DNA of 64,000 bases from an uncultured Acidobacteriota bacterium (lineage in GTDB: Bacteria > Acidobacteriota > Terriglobia > Bryobacterales > Bryobacteraceae). The position numbers and the translations under genes are program-made. Below are positions 17,031 through 25,799 of the stretch, piece after piece. Numbering within the stretch: the stretch's first letter is position 1; each line of letters begins with the position of its first letter. A model generated the notes under the pieces. That model was not told where the DNA came from. It searched no databases and saw only the letters and a program-made list of their open reading frames with translations. The stretch covers positions 248,001 to 312,000 of the forward strand of contig CADEFT010000002.1 of NCBI GenBank assembly GCA_902826685.1, in the 5' to 3' direction.

Positions 17031-17451
17031 GCTGGCGGCTCAATTGCGCCAGCGACGTCCGCAGCCGCTCAAGCTCGGCGCGATGCCAGTCGGCATCCAC
17101 CGGCGACGCCTCGCTTACCGCCTCCACCGCTTCGGCCATCAGCTTCCTTGCCGTTTCGAGATCCCCACGGTTCAGTGAGTACTCCAGGCGCGCCGCCAGC
17201 CGCTGCGGCCGCGAGAGGATCACCGCCAGCCCCGGCGCCGACCAGAACAGCATCAGCATCACGGAAACCGGCAAACCCACCAACGATCCGGGATCGACCA
17301 GCAAAGACAGCAGCCCCGCCATGGCCGCGCCCAGGGCGAGCCAACAGATCAGGTTGCGGCGATTCGCCAGCGCATTGGCGCGCTGCAAACGCCACAACAG
17401 GATCGTCACCAGCACCAATCCCACCGCCGCTGCCTGATAGAAGAAGGGCAC
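16939..17451 (-). CDS. Hypothetical two-helix membrane protein with helical C-terminus
   Basis: I do not recognise this 170-aa protein. From a GTG at 17451, with AGGAG seven bases upstream, it has two or three hydrophobic segments: YQAAAVGLVLVTILLW, LICWLALGAAMAGLLSLLV and LPVSVMLMLFWSAPGLAVIL. A soluble helical tail follows with a TPR-like unit (LEYSLNRGDLETARKLMAEA) and ending in a coiled-coil-like HRAELERLRTSLAQLSRQL. The frame is open up to 17574 (ATG), but the GTG has the better ribosome site. It overlaps hrpB by 92 bases at its 3' end, a weak point, yet the protein-like composition supports a real gene. Confidence 0.6.
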   Translation of the reverse strand: MPFFYQAAAVGLVLVTILLWRLQRANALANRRNLICWLALGAAMAGLLSLLVDPGSLVGLPVSVMLMLFWSAPGLAVILSRPQRLAARLEYSLNRGDLETARKLMAEAVEAVSEASPVDADWHRAELERLRTSLAQLSRQLSQDAPATNVSDTAASVPCESPDTTSARIL

Positions 17452-17520
17452 CCTACCACTCCTATCGGCAAAGGCCAGTACACGCCTGAGAGTACCGGCA
17501 AAGTTTCCAGTACCGTCTGT

Positions 17521-17536
17521 AACCGGAGCGCCGGTT
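17521..17536. promoter_or_regulatory. Short inverted repeat between divergent small genes
   Basis: AACCGG-AGCG-CCGGTT is a perfect six-base-pair inverted repeat in the roughly 121-base gap between the two divergent hypothetical genes. The motif AGTACCG also appears twice nearby. It could be an operator or RNA hairpin; nothing more can be said. Confidence 0.25.
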
Positions 17537-17572
17537 CCTACAGCGCAATCCCACCGCAGACTCAGGTCAGAC

Positions 17573-17989
17573 ATGAGAAAGACATTGGGATTCGCCTTAG
17601 CCGCCTGCCTGTTGGTCCAATCCGCCGCCTTCGGCCAGCAACCCATCCGATTCGACGATCCGGACGACAAGCCGCGCCCGCCAGGCCGCTCGTCGATGTG
17701 GAAACTCAGCGCGATTCTCGCCGTATCCGCCGCCGTCGCCGATTCGCATTCCTCGTGGGGGAGGCTGGAACTCAATCCTTTGCTGCGCGGCGCCAACGGA
17801 CGTTTCGGCGTGCGCAGCGTATCTCTGAAGGCGCTCCTCACCGGAGGCTCCATCGGCGCGCAATACCTGCTTCTGCGGCGCAACCCCAAAGCGGAAAAGT
17901 ACGGCACCGTGACCAACTTCGTCATGGCTGGAGTTCTGGGCGCCGCCGCCGTCAACAACTATCGCCTGGCGGCCAACGAGAAGAAGTGA
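17573..17989 (+). CDS. Hypothetical secreted/membrane protein
   Basis: A 138-aa protein with a clear Sec signal peptide (MRKTLGFALAACLLVQSAAFG, cleavage after about residue 21), a short proline/aspartate-rich linker, and two weakly hydrophobic stretches (KLSAILAVSAAVADS and NFVMAGVLGAAAVNNY). LELNPLLRG and SIGAQYLLLRR resemble short membrane-associated proteins found singly in acidobacterial genomes. No catalytic motif is seen and I do not recognise the family. Its stop at 17989 directly abuts the convergent stop of the propeller gene at 17990. Confidence 0.65.
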   Translation: MRKTLGFALAACLLVQSAAFGQQPIRFDDPDDKPRPPGRSSMWKLSAILAVSAAVADSHSSWGRLELNPLLRGANGRFGVRSVSLKALLTGGSIGAQYLLLRRNPKAEKYGTVTNFVMAGVLGAAAVNNYRLAANEKK

Positions 17990-18982
17990 CTACTTCCAAT
18001 CGGCGACGAAGATATTGAACTCGTAGCGGGACTTGGCCCCTTTGTCGGAGGCGAACACCAGCGTCTTTCCGTCCGGCGAGAATTCGGGGAAGGAAGCGAA
18101 GCCGCCGAAATCGGTCACCTGCTCCACGCCCGAACCATCCACGTTGATCAGGAACAACTCGAACTTCCGTCCGTCGCAGTTATGTTTGTTCGAAGCGAAG
18201 AGAATCTTCTTGCCGTCCGGCGTGAACGTCGGCGCGAAACTGGCGCAGCCGAAATCGGTCAACTTCTTGGCATTCGACCCATCGGCGTTGGCCACCATCA
18301 GTTCCATCTTCATCGGTTCGGTCAGACTCTCTTTGAGCAAGTCGACGTAGCGCTGCATCTTCGGACCCGGCTCCGGATGATTCGCCCGCCACACGACTTT
18401 CTTGCCGTCGCGCGAGTAGACCGCCCCGCCGTCGTATCCCTTCCCGCTGGTGATCTGCTTTTTGCCCGAGCCGTCGATCTTCATCGTCCACAATTCCAGA
18501 TCGCCCGATGCCATCGACGTGTACACGATGCGCTTGGTCTTGAAATTCACCGTGGCTTCGGCGTCATAGCCAACGGCATCGGTAAGCTTCTTATGCTGCC
18601 GGCCCGACTCGTCGGTCACGAAGATGTCGTAGGACGGATAGACCGCCCAAACATATCCTTTCGAACGGTCGGCGGCGGGCGGACACGCTTCGCCGCCTTC
18701 GTGTGTCGAAGCGTAGACAATATGCTTGCTGTCGGGCAGGAAATAGCCGCAGGTGGTGCGCCCCTTGCCCGTCGAAACCATTCGCTGATCCGAACCGTCG
18801 GCGTTCATCACGAAAATCTGGTCGCAGCCCAGCTTTTCGCGGGTCGACTGAAACACCAGCTTGCGCCCGTCGGGCGACCAGTACGCTTCGGCGTTCTGAC
18901 CGCCGCTGGTAAGCTGCCGGATATTGGAAAGATGTTGAGCCTGGAGGGCCGCACAGGTGAGAAAGAAGACGGCGACGCGCAT
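17990..18982 (-). CDS. TolB/PD40-type beta-propeller secreted protein
   Basis: A 330-aa exported protein. It has a short signal peptide (MRVAVFFLTCAALQAQ) followed by repeated WD40-like PD40 units. Recurrent cores are AYWSPDGRKLVFQS, YFLPDSKHIVYAS, VYSRDGKKVVWRA, TFTPDGKKILFAS and EFSPDGKTLVFAS, and each blade carries a DGS turn (NADGSD, KIDGSG, NADGSN, NVDGSG). Such propellers act in the periplasm as binding scaffolds. TolB itself is longer with an N-terminal domain absent here, and no tol-pal genes are nearby, so I do not call it tolB. It starts 43 bases from the divergent TonB-dependent receptor. Confidence 0.85.
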   Translation of the reverse strand: MRVAVFFLTCAALQAQHLSNIRQLTSGGQNAEAYWSPDGRKLVFQSTREKLGCDQIFVMNADGSDQRMVSTGKGRTTCGYFLPDSKHIVYASTHEGGEACPPAADRSKGYVWAVYPSYDIFVTDESGRQHKKLTDAVGYDAEATVNFKTKRIVYTSMASGDLELWTMKIDGSGKKQITSGKGYDGGAVYSRDGKKVVWRANHPEPGPKMQRYVDLLKESLTEPMKMELMVANADGSNAKKLTDFGCASFAPTFTPDGKKILFASNKHNCDGRKFELFLINVDGSGVEQVTDFGGFASFPEFSPDGKTLVFASDKGAKSRYEFNIFVADWK

Positions 18983-19025
18983 TCGCTATCATTGTAATCT
19001 CACCGCGTCTACGGGGAACCTCTTG

Positions 19026-21491
19026 ATGACATTTCTCATCATGGCGCTGCTCTGCCTGCCCGCGGCGGGATTCGCCGAAGTGCGGCTTTCGGGCCGCATC
19101 TCCAGCGAAACCGGCCAGCCGGTCAGCGGCGCCAAGATCACCCTGCGCACCGGCGAGCGGCCCGCCGCCACGGCCGTTTCAATCCCCACCGGCGAGTTCG
19201 AATGCACCGTCCCGAGCCCTGGCGTTTATCATCTCGAAGTCGAGCGGGAAGGCTTCTTTTTACTCACCCAGGCGTCCTACGAAGTCGACGCCGATCAGCG
19301 CGACGTACAACTGGTTCTCAACCTGGTGCGCGAGAACGTGCAAAGCGTCGATGTGACCGCCAACCCCGGCGCCGTCGACATGGACCGCACTTCGCCGCAG
19401 GTCACTCTTTCCGGCAATGATATTCAGAACGTGCCTTATCCTTCCACCAACGCCTTGCGTAACGCCTTGCGCGTCATGCCAGGCATGGTGCAGGATAGCC
19501 GCGGCGGCGTCCACCTGCACGGAGGGGCCGAAGAGCAGACGCTCTATACGCTCGAAGGCTTCCAGATCAACGACCCGCTCACGGGCCGCTTCGAAACGCG
19601 GTTGAGCCTCGAAAGCATTCAAAATCTGGAAGCCACCGCCGGCCGTCCCAGCGCCGAATACGGTAAAGGCTCGGCCGGTGTACTGGCCATCCGTACCAAG
19701 ACGGGCGACGACAAGCTGCGCTACACCGCGACTAACTTCATTCCCGGCGTCGAATACAACAAAGGCATCATCATCGGCGGCTGGACGCCGCGCGCCAACG
19801 TATCCGGCCCGCTCAAGCAAGGCAAGGCCTGGTTCTCCGACAGCTTCGACATTCAATACATCAACAACATCGTGCCGGAGCTGCCCAAGGGAGCCGACCG
19901 CACGCCCAGCTGGCGCTGGAGCAACCTGCTCCACACCCAGATCAATCTTTCTCCCTCCAACATCCTCACCATTGGCTCGCTGCTCAACTACTACAACGCA
20001 CCGCGGTCGGGCCTCAGCGTGCTCGACCCAATCGAAACCACGGTCGACCGGCGCCAGCGCCAATGGTTCACCTACGTCAAAGACCAGATGTATTTCCGCC
20101 GCGGCGCGTTGGTCGAGATTGGCTACGCCCACAACCGCACGTTCGCCCGCGACGTGCCGCAAGGCGACGGCCTGTATATCGTGAGTCCGTTCGGAAAGAA
20201 AGGGAACAATTTCGTCGATGCCACGCGCAAGGCGGGCCGCGATCAGTGGCTCGCCAATCTGTTCCTGCCCATTTTCAGTTTCTACGGCGAGCATCACATC
20301 AAAGGCGGCATCGATCTCGACCGCATCAGCTATTGGCAGGACGTGCGCCGCAGCGGCATCGAGTTCGCCACGCTCGAGTTCCTTCCCGTGCGCCGCACCG
20401 TCTATCGAGGCAGCGGAGCGTTCCAGCAGACCAATTTCGAATCCACCACCTATTTGCAGGATTCCTGGCGCGTGCGCCCGGGGCTGCTGCTCGAACTCGG
20501 CGCCCGCGGCGATTGGGACCGCCTGTTGCGCAACTGGAATTTCTCGCCGCGCCTCGGGTTTGCATGGTCGCCGCTCGGCCAGCGCAATACGAAATTCTTC
20601 GGCGGCTTCGCGCGCATCTTCGATTCCACCAGCCTGCGTGTGTTCACGAGGCCGCGCGATCAATACGCCATCTCGACGTATTTCAGTCCCGACGGCGCCG
20701 TCACGCGACCTGCCGCCCTTTCCATCTACCGCATCGAAAATGGCAACCTCGCCACGCCCCGCTTCCACAACTGGAACATCGGCTTCGAACATGAATGGCC
20801 GCGCCGCATTCAATCGCGCGTCAATTTCGTGCGCCGCCGCGGCAGCCGTGGATTTACGTACGTCAACCAGGTGCTCTATCCCGAGTCCGCCGCGCTTCCC
20901 ACCGAATTCGACGGCATCGTTCAGCCCGACTTCGACGCTTTCTATAACCTCAGCTCACGCCGCTCCGACCGCTATGCAGCCGTCGAAATCGCCCTGCGCC
21001 AGCCCATCCGCCAGCAATATGAATGGATGCTCAGCTATACGCGATCGCGCGCGCGATCGAACGCCGTGGTGGATCAGAGCATCGATGAGCCGCTGCTGAT
21101 CACCGACAACGCCGGACCGCTGCCCTGGGATACGCCCAATCGCTGGCTGAGCTGGGCCTACCTGCCTACGCCATTCAAGACCTGGGCCTTTTCTTACCTG
21201 GTGGAGTGGCGCACCGGCTTTCCCTATTCGGTGCAGGAAGCGACCGGCCAGGTGGTGGGCAGCGTAAATGAGCTGCGCTTCCCCGTCTTCTTCGAACTCA
21301 ACCTGCACATCGAAAAGCGGCTGCCGTTCCGGGGCCAATGGTGGGCGCTGCGCGTCGGAGCCAACAACATCACCAACCATCGCAACCCGAATGTGGTAAA
21401 CAACGTGGTCGGATCTTCGCTGTACGGCCAGATGTTCGGCGGCCAGCGGCGGTCGTTCAATCTTCGTATTCGATGGCTGGGGAAACAGTGA
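19026..21491 (+). CDS. TonB-dependent receptor with carboxypeptidase-regulatory-like N-terminal domain
   Basis: Outer-membrane active transporter, 821 aa. It has a signal peptide (MTFLIMALLCLPAAGFA) and a CarboxypepD_reg-like domain (about 22-110; VSGAKITLRTGE, GVYHLEVEREGFF). The plug region follows (QNVPYPSTNALRNALRVMPG, LEGFQINDPL, SAEYGKGSAGVLAIRTKTG), then a beta-barrel ending in an aromatic C-terminal strand (FNLRIRWLG). The substrate is unknown. I use the ATG at 19026, with GGGGAA upstream; the frame extends to 18957 into the neighbour. Its stop TGA overlaps the GTG of the FG-GAP gene, so the two are translationally coupled. It depends on TonB-ExbBD as encoded at 5.7-8.4 kb. Confidence 0.9.
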   Translation: MTFLIMALLCLPAAGFAEVRLSGRISSETGQPVSGAKITLRTGERPAATAVSIPTGEFECTVPSPGVYHLEVEREGFFLLTQASYEVDADQRDVQLVLNLVRENVQSVDVTANPGAVDMDRTSPQVTLSGNDIQNVPYPSTNALRNALRVMPGMVQDSRGGVHLHGGAEEQTLYTLEGFQINDPLTGRFETRLSLESIQNLEATAGRPSAEYGKGSAGVLAIRTKTGDDKLRYTATNFIPGVEYNKGIIIGGWTPRANVSGPLKQGKAWFSDSFDIQYINNIVPELPKGADRTPSWRWSNLLHTQINLSPSNILTIGSLLNYYNAPRSGLSVLDPIETTVDRRQRQWFTYVKDQMYFRRGALVEIGYAHNRTFARDVPQGDGLYIVSPFGKKGNNFVDATRKAGRDQWLANLFLPIFSFYGEHHIKGGIDLDRISYWQDVRRSGIEFATLEFLPVRRTVYRGSGAFQQTNFESTTYLQDSWRVRPGLLLELGARGDWDRLLRNWNFSPRLGFAWSPLGQRNTKFFGGFARIFDSTSLRVFTRPRDQYAISTYFSPDGAVTRPAALSIYRIENGNLATPRFHNWNIGFEHEWPRRIQSRVNFVRRRGSRGFTYVNQVLYPESAALPTEFDGIVQPDFDAFYNLSSRRSDRYAAVEIALRQPIRQQYEWMLSYTRSRARSNAVVDQSIDEPLLITDNAGPLPWDTPNRWLSWAYLPTPFKTWAFSYLVEWRTGFPYSVQEATGQVVGSVNELRFPVFFELNLHIEKRLPFRGQWWALRVGANNITNHRNPNVVNNVVGSSLYGQMFGGQRRSFNLRIRWLGKQ

Positions 21492-22624
21492 AACAAGCTT
21501 TCTGTTGGCTGTTGCTGGCTGCCGGCGCCCGCGCCGAAATTCGCTGGGAGGCGAAGGAACTGGCGCAGGACCTGAAGGGCGGTTATCAATTGATTGCCGC
21601 CGACGTGAACCACGACGGCAAGCCCGACTTGGTGGCGCTTGCCAGCGGCATCAAGGATCTGTACTGGTTTGAGAATCCGGGCTGGCAGCGCCATGTGCTC
21701 GCGGCAGGGCTGAACCGCATGATCAACACCGCGCCGCTCGATGTCAACGGCGACGGCATTCCGGAATTTCTCATCGCCCACGAGTTCGCCAACGTGGCCA
21801 AGAACAGCCTCGGCATCGTGTCGCTCGCCGAATCCACCGGCGACCCGCGCCAGCCTTTCCGCGTTCGCGAGATCGACCGCATCCCGACATCGCACCGGCT
21901 GCGCGTGCTGCGCCTGGGCGGTGGGCAATCGGCGATCGTCAACGCTCCGCTGACCCACGGCAAGGCCGAGCCTCCGGATTATCGCGGCGCGGTTCCGGTG
22001 GTGCTCTACCGCCCGTCCGAATGGAAGCGCGAGAAGCTCTACGAAGCGATCGAAGGCGTCATGCACGGGATCTTCGTCGTCGATTGGGATGGCGATGGCA
22101 AGGACGAACTGCTGACCGCCAGCTTTGAAGGACTCCACCTGCTGCACCGGTCGAGCGATGGTTCGTGGAAAGCGGAAAAGCTTTCCGGCGGCGATCCCGC
22201 CGCCTGGCCCAAAAGCGGCTCCAGCGAGATTACCGTGGGCCGGCTTGGAGGCAAGCGGTTCCTTGCCTCCATCGACCCGTGGCACGGCAATCAGGTTTCG
22301 GTCTATCAGAAGAAAGGCAAGACCTGGAACCGAACCGTGATCGATTCGGCCGACGTCGATGGACACACGCTGCATACCGCCGATCTCGATGGCGACTCAA
22401 ACGATGAGATTATCGCCGGCTACCGCGGCGCGGGCCGTAGCGTCTTCTACCACCGCTACGACAAGAAATCGAAGACCTGGACCAGGCACGCCATCGACAA
22501 GGGAGGCATCGCCGCCGCCGGTTGCGCGGTGGCCGACTTCGACTTGGACGGCCGGCGCGATGTGGCTTGCATTGGCTCGGCCAGCACCAATCTGAAGATT
22601 TACTGGAACCGGGGACACAAGTAG
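21488..22624 (+). CDS. Secreted FG-GAP/VCBS repeat protein
   Basis: A 378-aa exported protein. After a signal peptide (MKQAFCWLLLAAGARA) come at least five FG-GAP/VCBS-like repeats with calcium-type loops: ADVNHDGKPDLV, DVNGDGIPEFL, DWDGDGKDELL, DLDGDSNDEII and DFDLDGRRDVA. This indicates a calcium-binding propeller, used in other proteins for surface ligand or carbohydrate contact. The GTG start at 21488 overlaps the receptor stop as GTGA, so stoichiometric production with the receptor is likely. It may serve as a lipid-free periplasmic or surface substrate-binding partner of that receptor. That role is inferred; the repeat family is directly visible. Confidence 0.87.
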   Translation: MKQAFCWLLLAAGARAEIRWEAKELAQDLKGGYQLIAADVNHDGKPDLVALASGIKDLYWFENPGWQRHVLAAGLNRMINTAPLDVNGDGIPEFLIAHEFANVAKNSLGIVSLAESTGDPRQPFRVREIDRIPTSHRLRVLRLGGGQSAIVNAPLTHGKAEPPDYRGAVPVVLYRPSEWKREKLYEAIEGVMHGIFVVDWDGDGKDELLTASFEGLHLLHRSSDGSWKAEKLSGGDPAAWPKSGSSEITVGRLGGKRFLASIDPWHGNQVSVYQKKGKTWNRTVIDSADVDGHTLHTADLDGDSNDEIIAGYRGAGRSVFYHRYDKKSKTWTRHAIDKGGIAAAGCAVADFDLDGRRDVACIGSASTNLKIYWNRGHK

Positions 22625-22661
22625 CGTCTTCGTTCGCTGCCAGCCCAAAAGCGCGCACCTA

Positions 22662-22705
22662 TGGACATTCCACAGGAACGGTGATATCCTTCTATGCAAT
22701 GTCCA
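22662..22705 (+). promoter_or_regulatory. Candidate PadR operator across its own start codon
   Basis: TGGACAT (22662-22668) and ATGTCCA (22699-22705) form a seven-base inverted repeat with 30 bases between arms; the second arm includes the padR start codon. PadR-family regulators commonly bind ATGT/ACAT-centred inverted repeats at their own promoters. Autoregulation is therefore plausible but not shown. Confidence 0.3.
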
Positions 22706-23046
22706 AAGGAAATACGGAAGTCCTGCAGGGAACTCTCGATCTGATGGTGCTGAAGACCCTGCATGCCCTCGGGCCCCTCCACGGTTTCGGGATTGCCAGA
22801 AGAATCGAACAGGTAAGCGAGGAGGTGTTGAAGCTCAATGAGGGCACCGTCTACACGGCGCTGCTGCGGCTCCAGGCCAAGGGTTGGATCACCTCCTCCT
22901 GGGGAGCCTCGGAGAAGAACCGCAAAGCCCGCTTCTATTCCATCACCAAGCGAGGCATCGCGCAGCTTGAACGCGAGACCGAGAACTGGGAACGCATTTC
23001 TGGCGTGATTGGCCGGGTCCTGAAACTGGCGAGGCAGGGCTCATGA
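22699..23046 (+). CDS. PadR-family transcriptional regulator
   Basis: A 115-aa winged-helix regulator. It has the family opening MSKGNTEVLQGTLDLMVLKTLHALGPLHGF (in family order) and GIARRIEQVSEEVLKLNEGTVY, the wing around LLRLQAKGWI, and the conserved KARFYSITKRGIAQLE. The family represses transporters and stress genes. The start at 22699 is set by the conserved N-terminus; the frame runs upstream into the FG-GAP gene. It overlaps the following ABC permease by four bases (ATGA), the standard PadR-permease pair of Acidobacteria. It therefore probably controls that permease and itself. Confidence 0.93.
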   Translation: MSKGNTEVLQGTLDLMVLKTLHALGPLHGFGIARRIEQVSEEVLKLNEGTVYTALLRLQAKGWITSSWGASEKNRKARFYSITKRGIAQLERETENWERISGVIGRVLKLARQGS

Positions 23047-25733
23047 AACACGACGAGTTCGAAGCGGAGGTGCGCGAACACATCGAACAGCTCGCCGAAC
23101 GATTCGTCCGGCAGGGCATGAGTCCGGAAGACGCGGCGCAGGCGGCGCGCCGGCAGTTCGGGAATCTGACACGCCATCAAGAGGACCGGCGGCAACTCAC
23201 GCTGGCGGGGTCGCTCGACGGGCTCGTGCGTGCCGTGCGCTATGCGATACGGCAGTTGGCGGCGAAACCGATGTTTACGGCCACGGCAGTGCTCTCGATC
23301 GCGCTCGGCATGGGCGCCAACACGGCGATCTTCACGCTGCTCGATCAGTTGGTTCTGCGTCCGCTGCCGGTTCCTGACGCACACCGGCTGGTGATGGTGT
23401 GGTCCACCGGTCCGCATCACGGCGACACGCGCGGCCCGCGTGCGAGTTCATTCCCGCTGTGCCAGGACTATCAACATGCCGCCACCGCGCTCGACACCGT
23501 GTTCTGCCGCTACACCATTGACGTGGCCGCCACGGTGGATGGCGGAACCGACGCTGTGCGCGCCGAACTCGTGTCGAGCAACTACTTCCAAGCGCTCGGG
23601 GCCGGTCAGGCGGCGGGCCGCCTGCTATCGCCCGAAGCCGACGATCGCTCCGATTCCGGCGCGGTCGCGGTGCTGAGTCACAGGTATTGGGTGGATCGCT
23701 TCAATGCCGATCCGCGCATCGTGGGCCGCAAGATCGTCGTGAACCGGCAGCCGGTCGATGTTGCCGGCGTTGCCGGCCAAGGTTTCACCGGCATGGATCC
23801 CGTGGAATCGCCACAACTCTGGCTGCCGATGCGCCTGAAGGCTTCGTTCCACAACGAAGACGGACTGCGGGACCGGCACTATCACTTTCTCCAGATTTTT
23901 GGACGGCTGCGAGATGGCCAGACCGTCGACTCCGCGCTAGCTTCGCTGCAGCCGGCGTTCCGCCGCGCTTTGGAGGAGGAGGCCGCATCGCCGCAGATCG
24001 CCAAGAGATCCACGGCCGAACGGGAACGCTTCCTGAAACGAGCGCTTCAGGTGGAGGAAGCCCCTGGCGGCTACTCGGAACTCCGCCAGCGGTACGGCAC
24101 GGCGATGAATATCCTGATGGGCATGGCTGCGCTGATTCTGTTGATTGCCTGTTCCAACGTTGCCAGCCTCCTGGTAGCGCGCGCACTCACGCGCCGGCGG
24201 GAAATGGCGGTGCGTCTCTCGATTGGCGCTTCGCGCGGAACGCTCGCCGCTCATCTAATGGTGGAAAGCGCATTGCTGGCGGCCATGGGCGCGCTCGGCG
24301 GCGTCTTGCTTGCCATCGTTGCCACTCGCTCGCTACTCGTGATGCTCCCGGTCTCCACCACCGGACTCACGCTGCGCGCGGAGCCGGACCTGCGCGTGCT
24401 TGCGTTCGGTGCCGCGGCGGCGATGGTCACGGCTATCCTATTTGGCCTGCTACCCGCTCTCCAAGCAACTGCGGTGGATGTCGCTCCGGCGCTCCGCGCG
24501 GGGTCGGTTACGGCCGCGGGCGGCAGCAACTGGGCATTGGCCACGCGCAAGCTGCTGGCGGGACTGCAGGTCGCGTTGTCGATCCTGCTGGTTGTGTTGG
24601 CCGTGTTCTTTTCGCGATCGCTCGCCAATCTGAGCGGCAGCCGCCTGGGAATCGAGGCACCCCGAAATTTGGTCACGTTCCGGTTGAGTCCTGGAAAGTC
24701 CGGCTATTCGGCGCCCCGCGTTCGGGCGCTCTATGAGAACATCCTCGCCGACCTGAACGCCATGCCCGGCGTGCAAGGCGCGGCCCTGGCCTGGATGCCC
24801 CTGTTGCAGGGCTGGGCTCCCTCGTGGAATATGCAGGTGGAAGGCTACCGGCCGGCGGACGGCGAGGATATGGAAGTCGCCAACAACGTGGTAGCCCCCG
24901 GATTCTGGCAAACGGCGGGAATTCGGCTGTTGAGCGGCCGCCTGCTCGACCAACGCGACCGCTTCGATTTCAGCGAAGGCGACAAAGTGCCCACACGCGC
25001 CGTGGTGAACCGAAGTTTTGCCCGGCGGTTCTTTCCAGGCCGCGACGCCGTGGGAAAGCATTTCGGCATCGGCGACCGGAAGCATGAGCTGGGAGTGGAA
25101 ATCGCCGGAGTGGTGGACGACTCTCTCTACGCCGGCCCGCGGCAGGGATTCGTACCGGCCGTCTACTTCTCCTACTTGCAGGCGAACTTCCCGATCGATG
25201 CCGCCTTCTATGTCCGAACGTCCACCAATCCGGGCAGACTGCTCGCGGAAGTACGCCGCGTGGTTGCCCGGCACGACTCGACGCTACCGGTAGCTGCGGT
25301 CAAAACGCTGCACGATCAACTGAACGACACACTGAGCACCGAACGCCTGGTTGCCTTCCTGTCAACCATGTTCGGACTATTGGCCGCCGCCATGGCTGCC
25401 ATCGGGATTCACGGCGTGCTCGCCTACCTGGTGACCCAGCGATCCAAGGAGATCGGCTTGCGGATGGCCCTGGGCGCCCTTCCGCGTCCGGTCATCTGGC
25501 TGGTGGTCAAGGAGGGCCTGCTTCTCACGAGCGCAGGTGCGGCACTGGGCTTCCCGGCGGCGATTGCCGCCAGCCGCTATCTGTCCTCTCAGTTCTACGG
25601 AGTTCAGCCAGGGGAATGGTGGGTGTTTGGCGCCGCCGGGGCCGCGATGCTTGCCGTGGCCGCGGTCGCCGCGATGGCGCCGGTGCGCCGGGCTGTCCGA
25701 ATGGATCCACTGGCAGTGCTACGCCAGGATTAG
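23043..25733 (+). CDS. ADOP-type ABC transporter permease (FtsX/MacB family)
   Basis: An 896-aa permease with the acidobacterial 'duplicated orphan permease' layout. An N-terminal helical tail (EVREHIEQLAERFVRQGMS, ARRQFGNLTRHQED) precedes two repeats, each with a MacB-like periplasmic core and an FtsX domain. The first repeat begins at ATAVLSIALGMGANTAIF; its FtsX helices are near NILMGMAALILLIACSN and SLLVARALTRRREMAVRLSIGAS. The second contains FLSTMFGLLAAAMAAIGIHG and ends in MDPLAVLRQD. No ATPase gene is next to it, as usual for this group, so an ATPase encoded elsewhere must drive it. Coupled by ATGA to padR. Likely function is lipoprotein or compound efflux, unproven. Confidence 0.92.
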   Translation: MKHDEFEAEVREHIEQLAERFVRQGMSPEDAAQAARRQFGNLTRHQEDRRQLTLAGSLDGLVRAVRYAIRQLAAKPMFTATAVLSIALGMGANTAIFTLLDQLVLRPLPVPDAHRLVMVWSTGPHHGDTRGPRASSFPLCQDYQHAATALDTVFCRYTIDVAATVDGGTDAVRAELVSSNYFQALGAGQAAGRLLSPEADDRSDSGAVAVLSHRYWVDRFNADPRIVGRKIVVNRQPVDVAGVAGQGFTGMDPVESPQLWLPMRLKASFHNEDGLRDRHYHFLQIFGRLRDGQTVDSALASLQPAFRRALEEEAASPQIAKRSTAERERFLKRALQVEEAPGGYSELRQRYGTAMNILMGMAALILLIACSNVASLLVARALTRRREMAVRLSIGASRGTLAAHLMVESALLAAMGALGGVLLAIVATRSLLVMLPVSTTGLTLRAEPDLRVLAFGAAAAMVTAILFGLLPALQATAVDVAPALRAGSVTAAGGSNWALATRKLLAGLQVALSILLVVLAVFFSRSLANLSGSRLGIEAPRNLVTFRLSPGKSGYSAPRVRALYENILADLNAMPGVQGAALAWMPLLQGWAPSWNMQVEGYRPADGEDMEVANNVVAPGFWQTAGIRLLSGRLLDQRDRFDFSEGDKVPTRAVVNRSFARRFFPGRDAVGKHFGIGDRKHELGVEIAGVVDDSLYAGPRQGFVPAVYFSYLQANFPIDAAFYVRTSTNPGRLLAEVRRVVARHDSTLPVAAVKTLHDQLNDTLSTERLVAFLSTMFGLLAAAMAAIGIHGVLAYLVTQRSKEIGLRMALGALPRPVIWLVVKEGLLLTSAGAALGFPAAIAASRYLSSQFYGVQPGEWWVFGAAGAAMLAVAAVAAMAPVRRAVRMDPLAVLRQD

Positions 25734-25799
25734 GGATGGCCGGGCGGCGCGGCGACCGCGCCGGCAATGCCTGGTAGTTTTGTCCATCCCGGGCGAAGG

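Noticed and set aside
17452..17958. N-terminal extension of the hypothetical membrane protein
   Set aside because: It is antisense to the secreted hypothetical gene; a GTG with a good ribosome site lies downstream.
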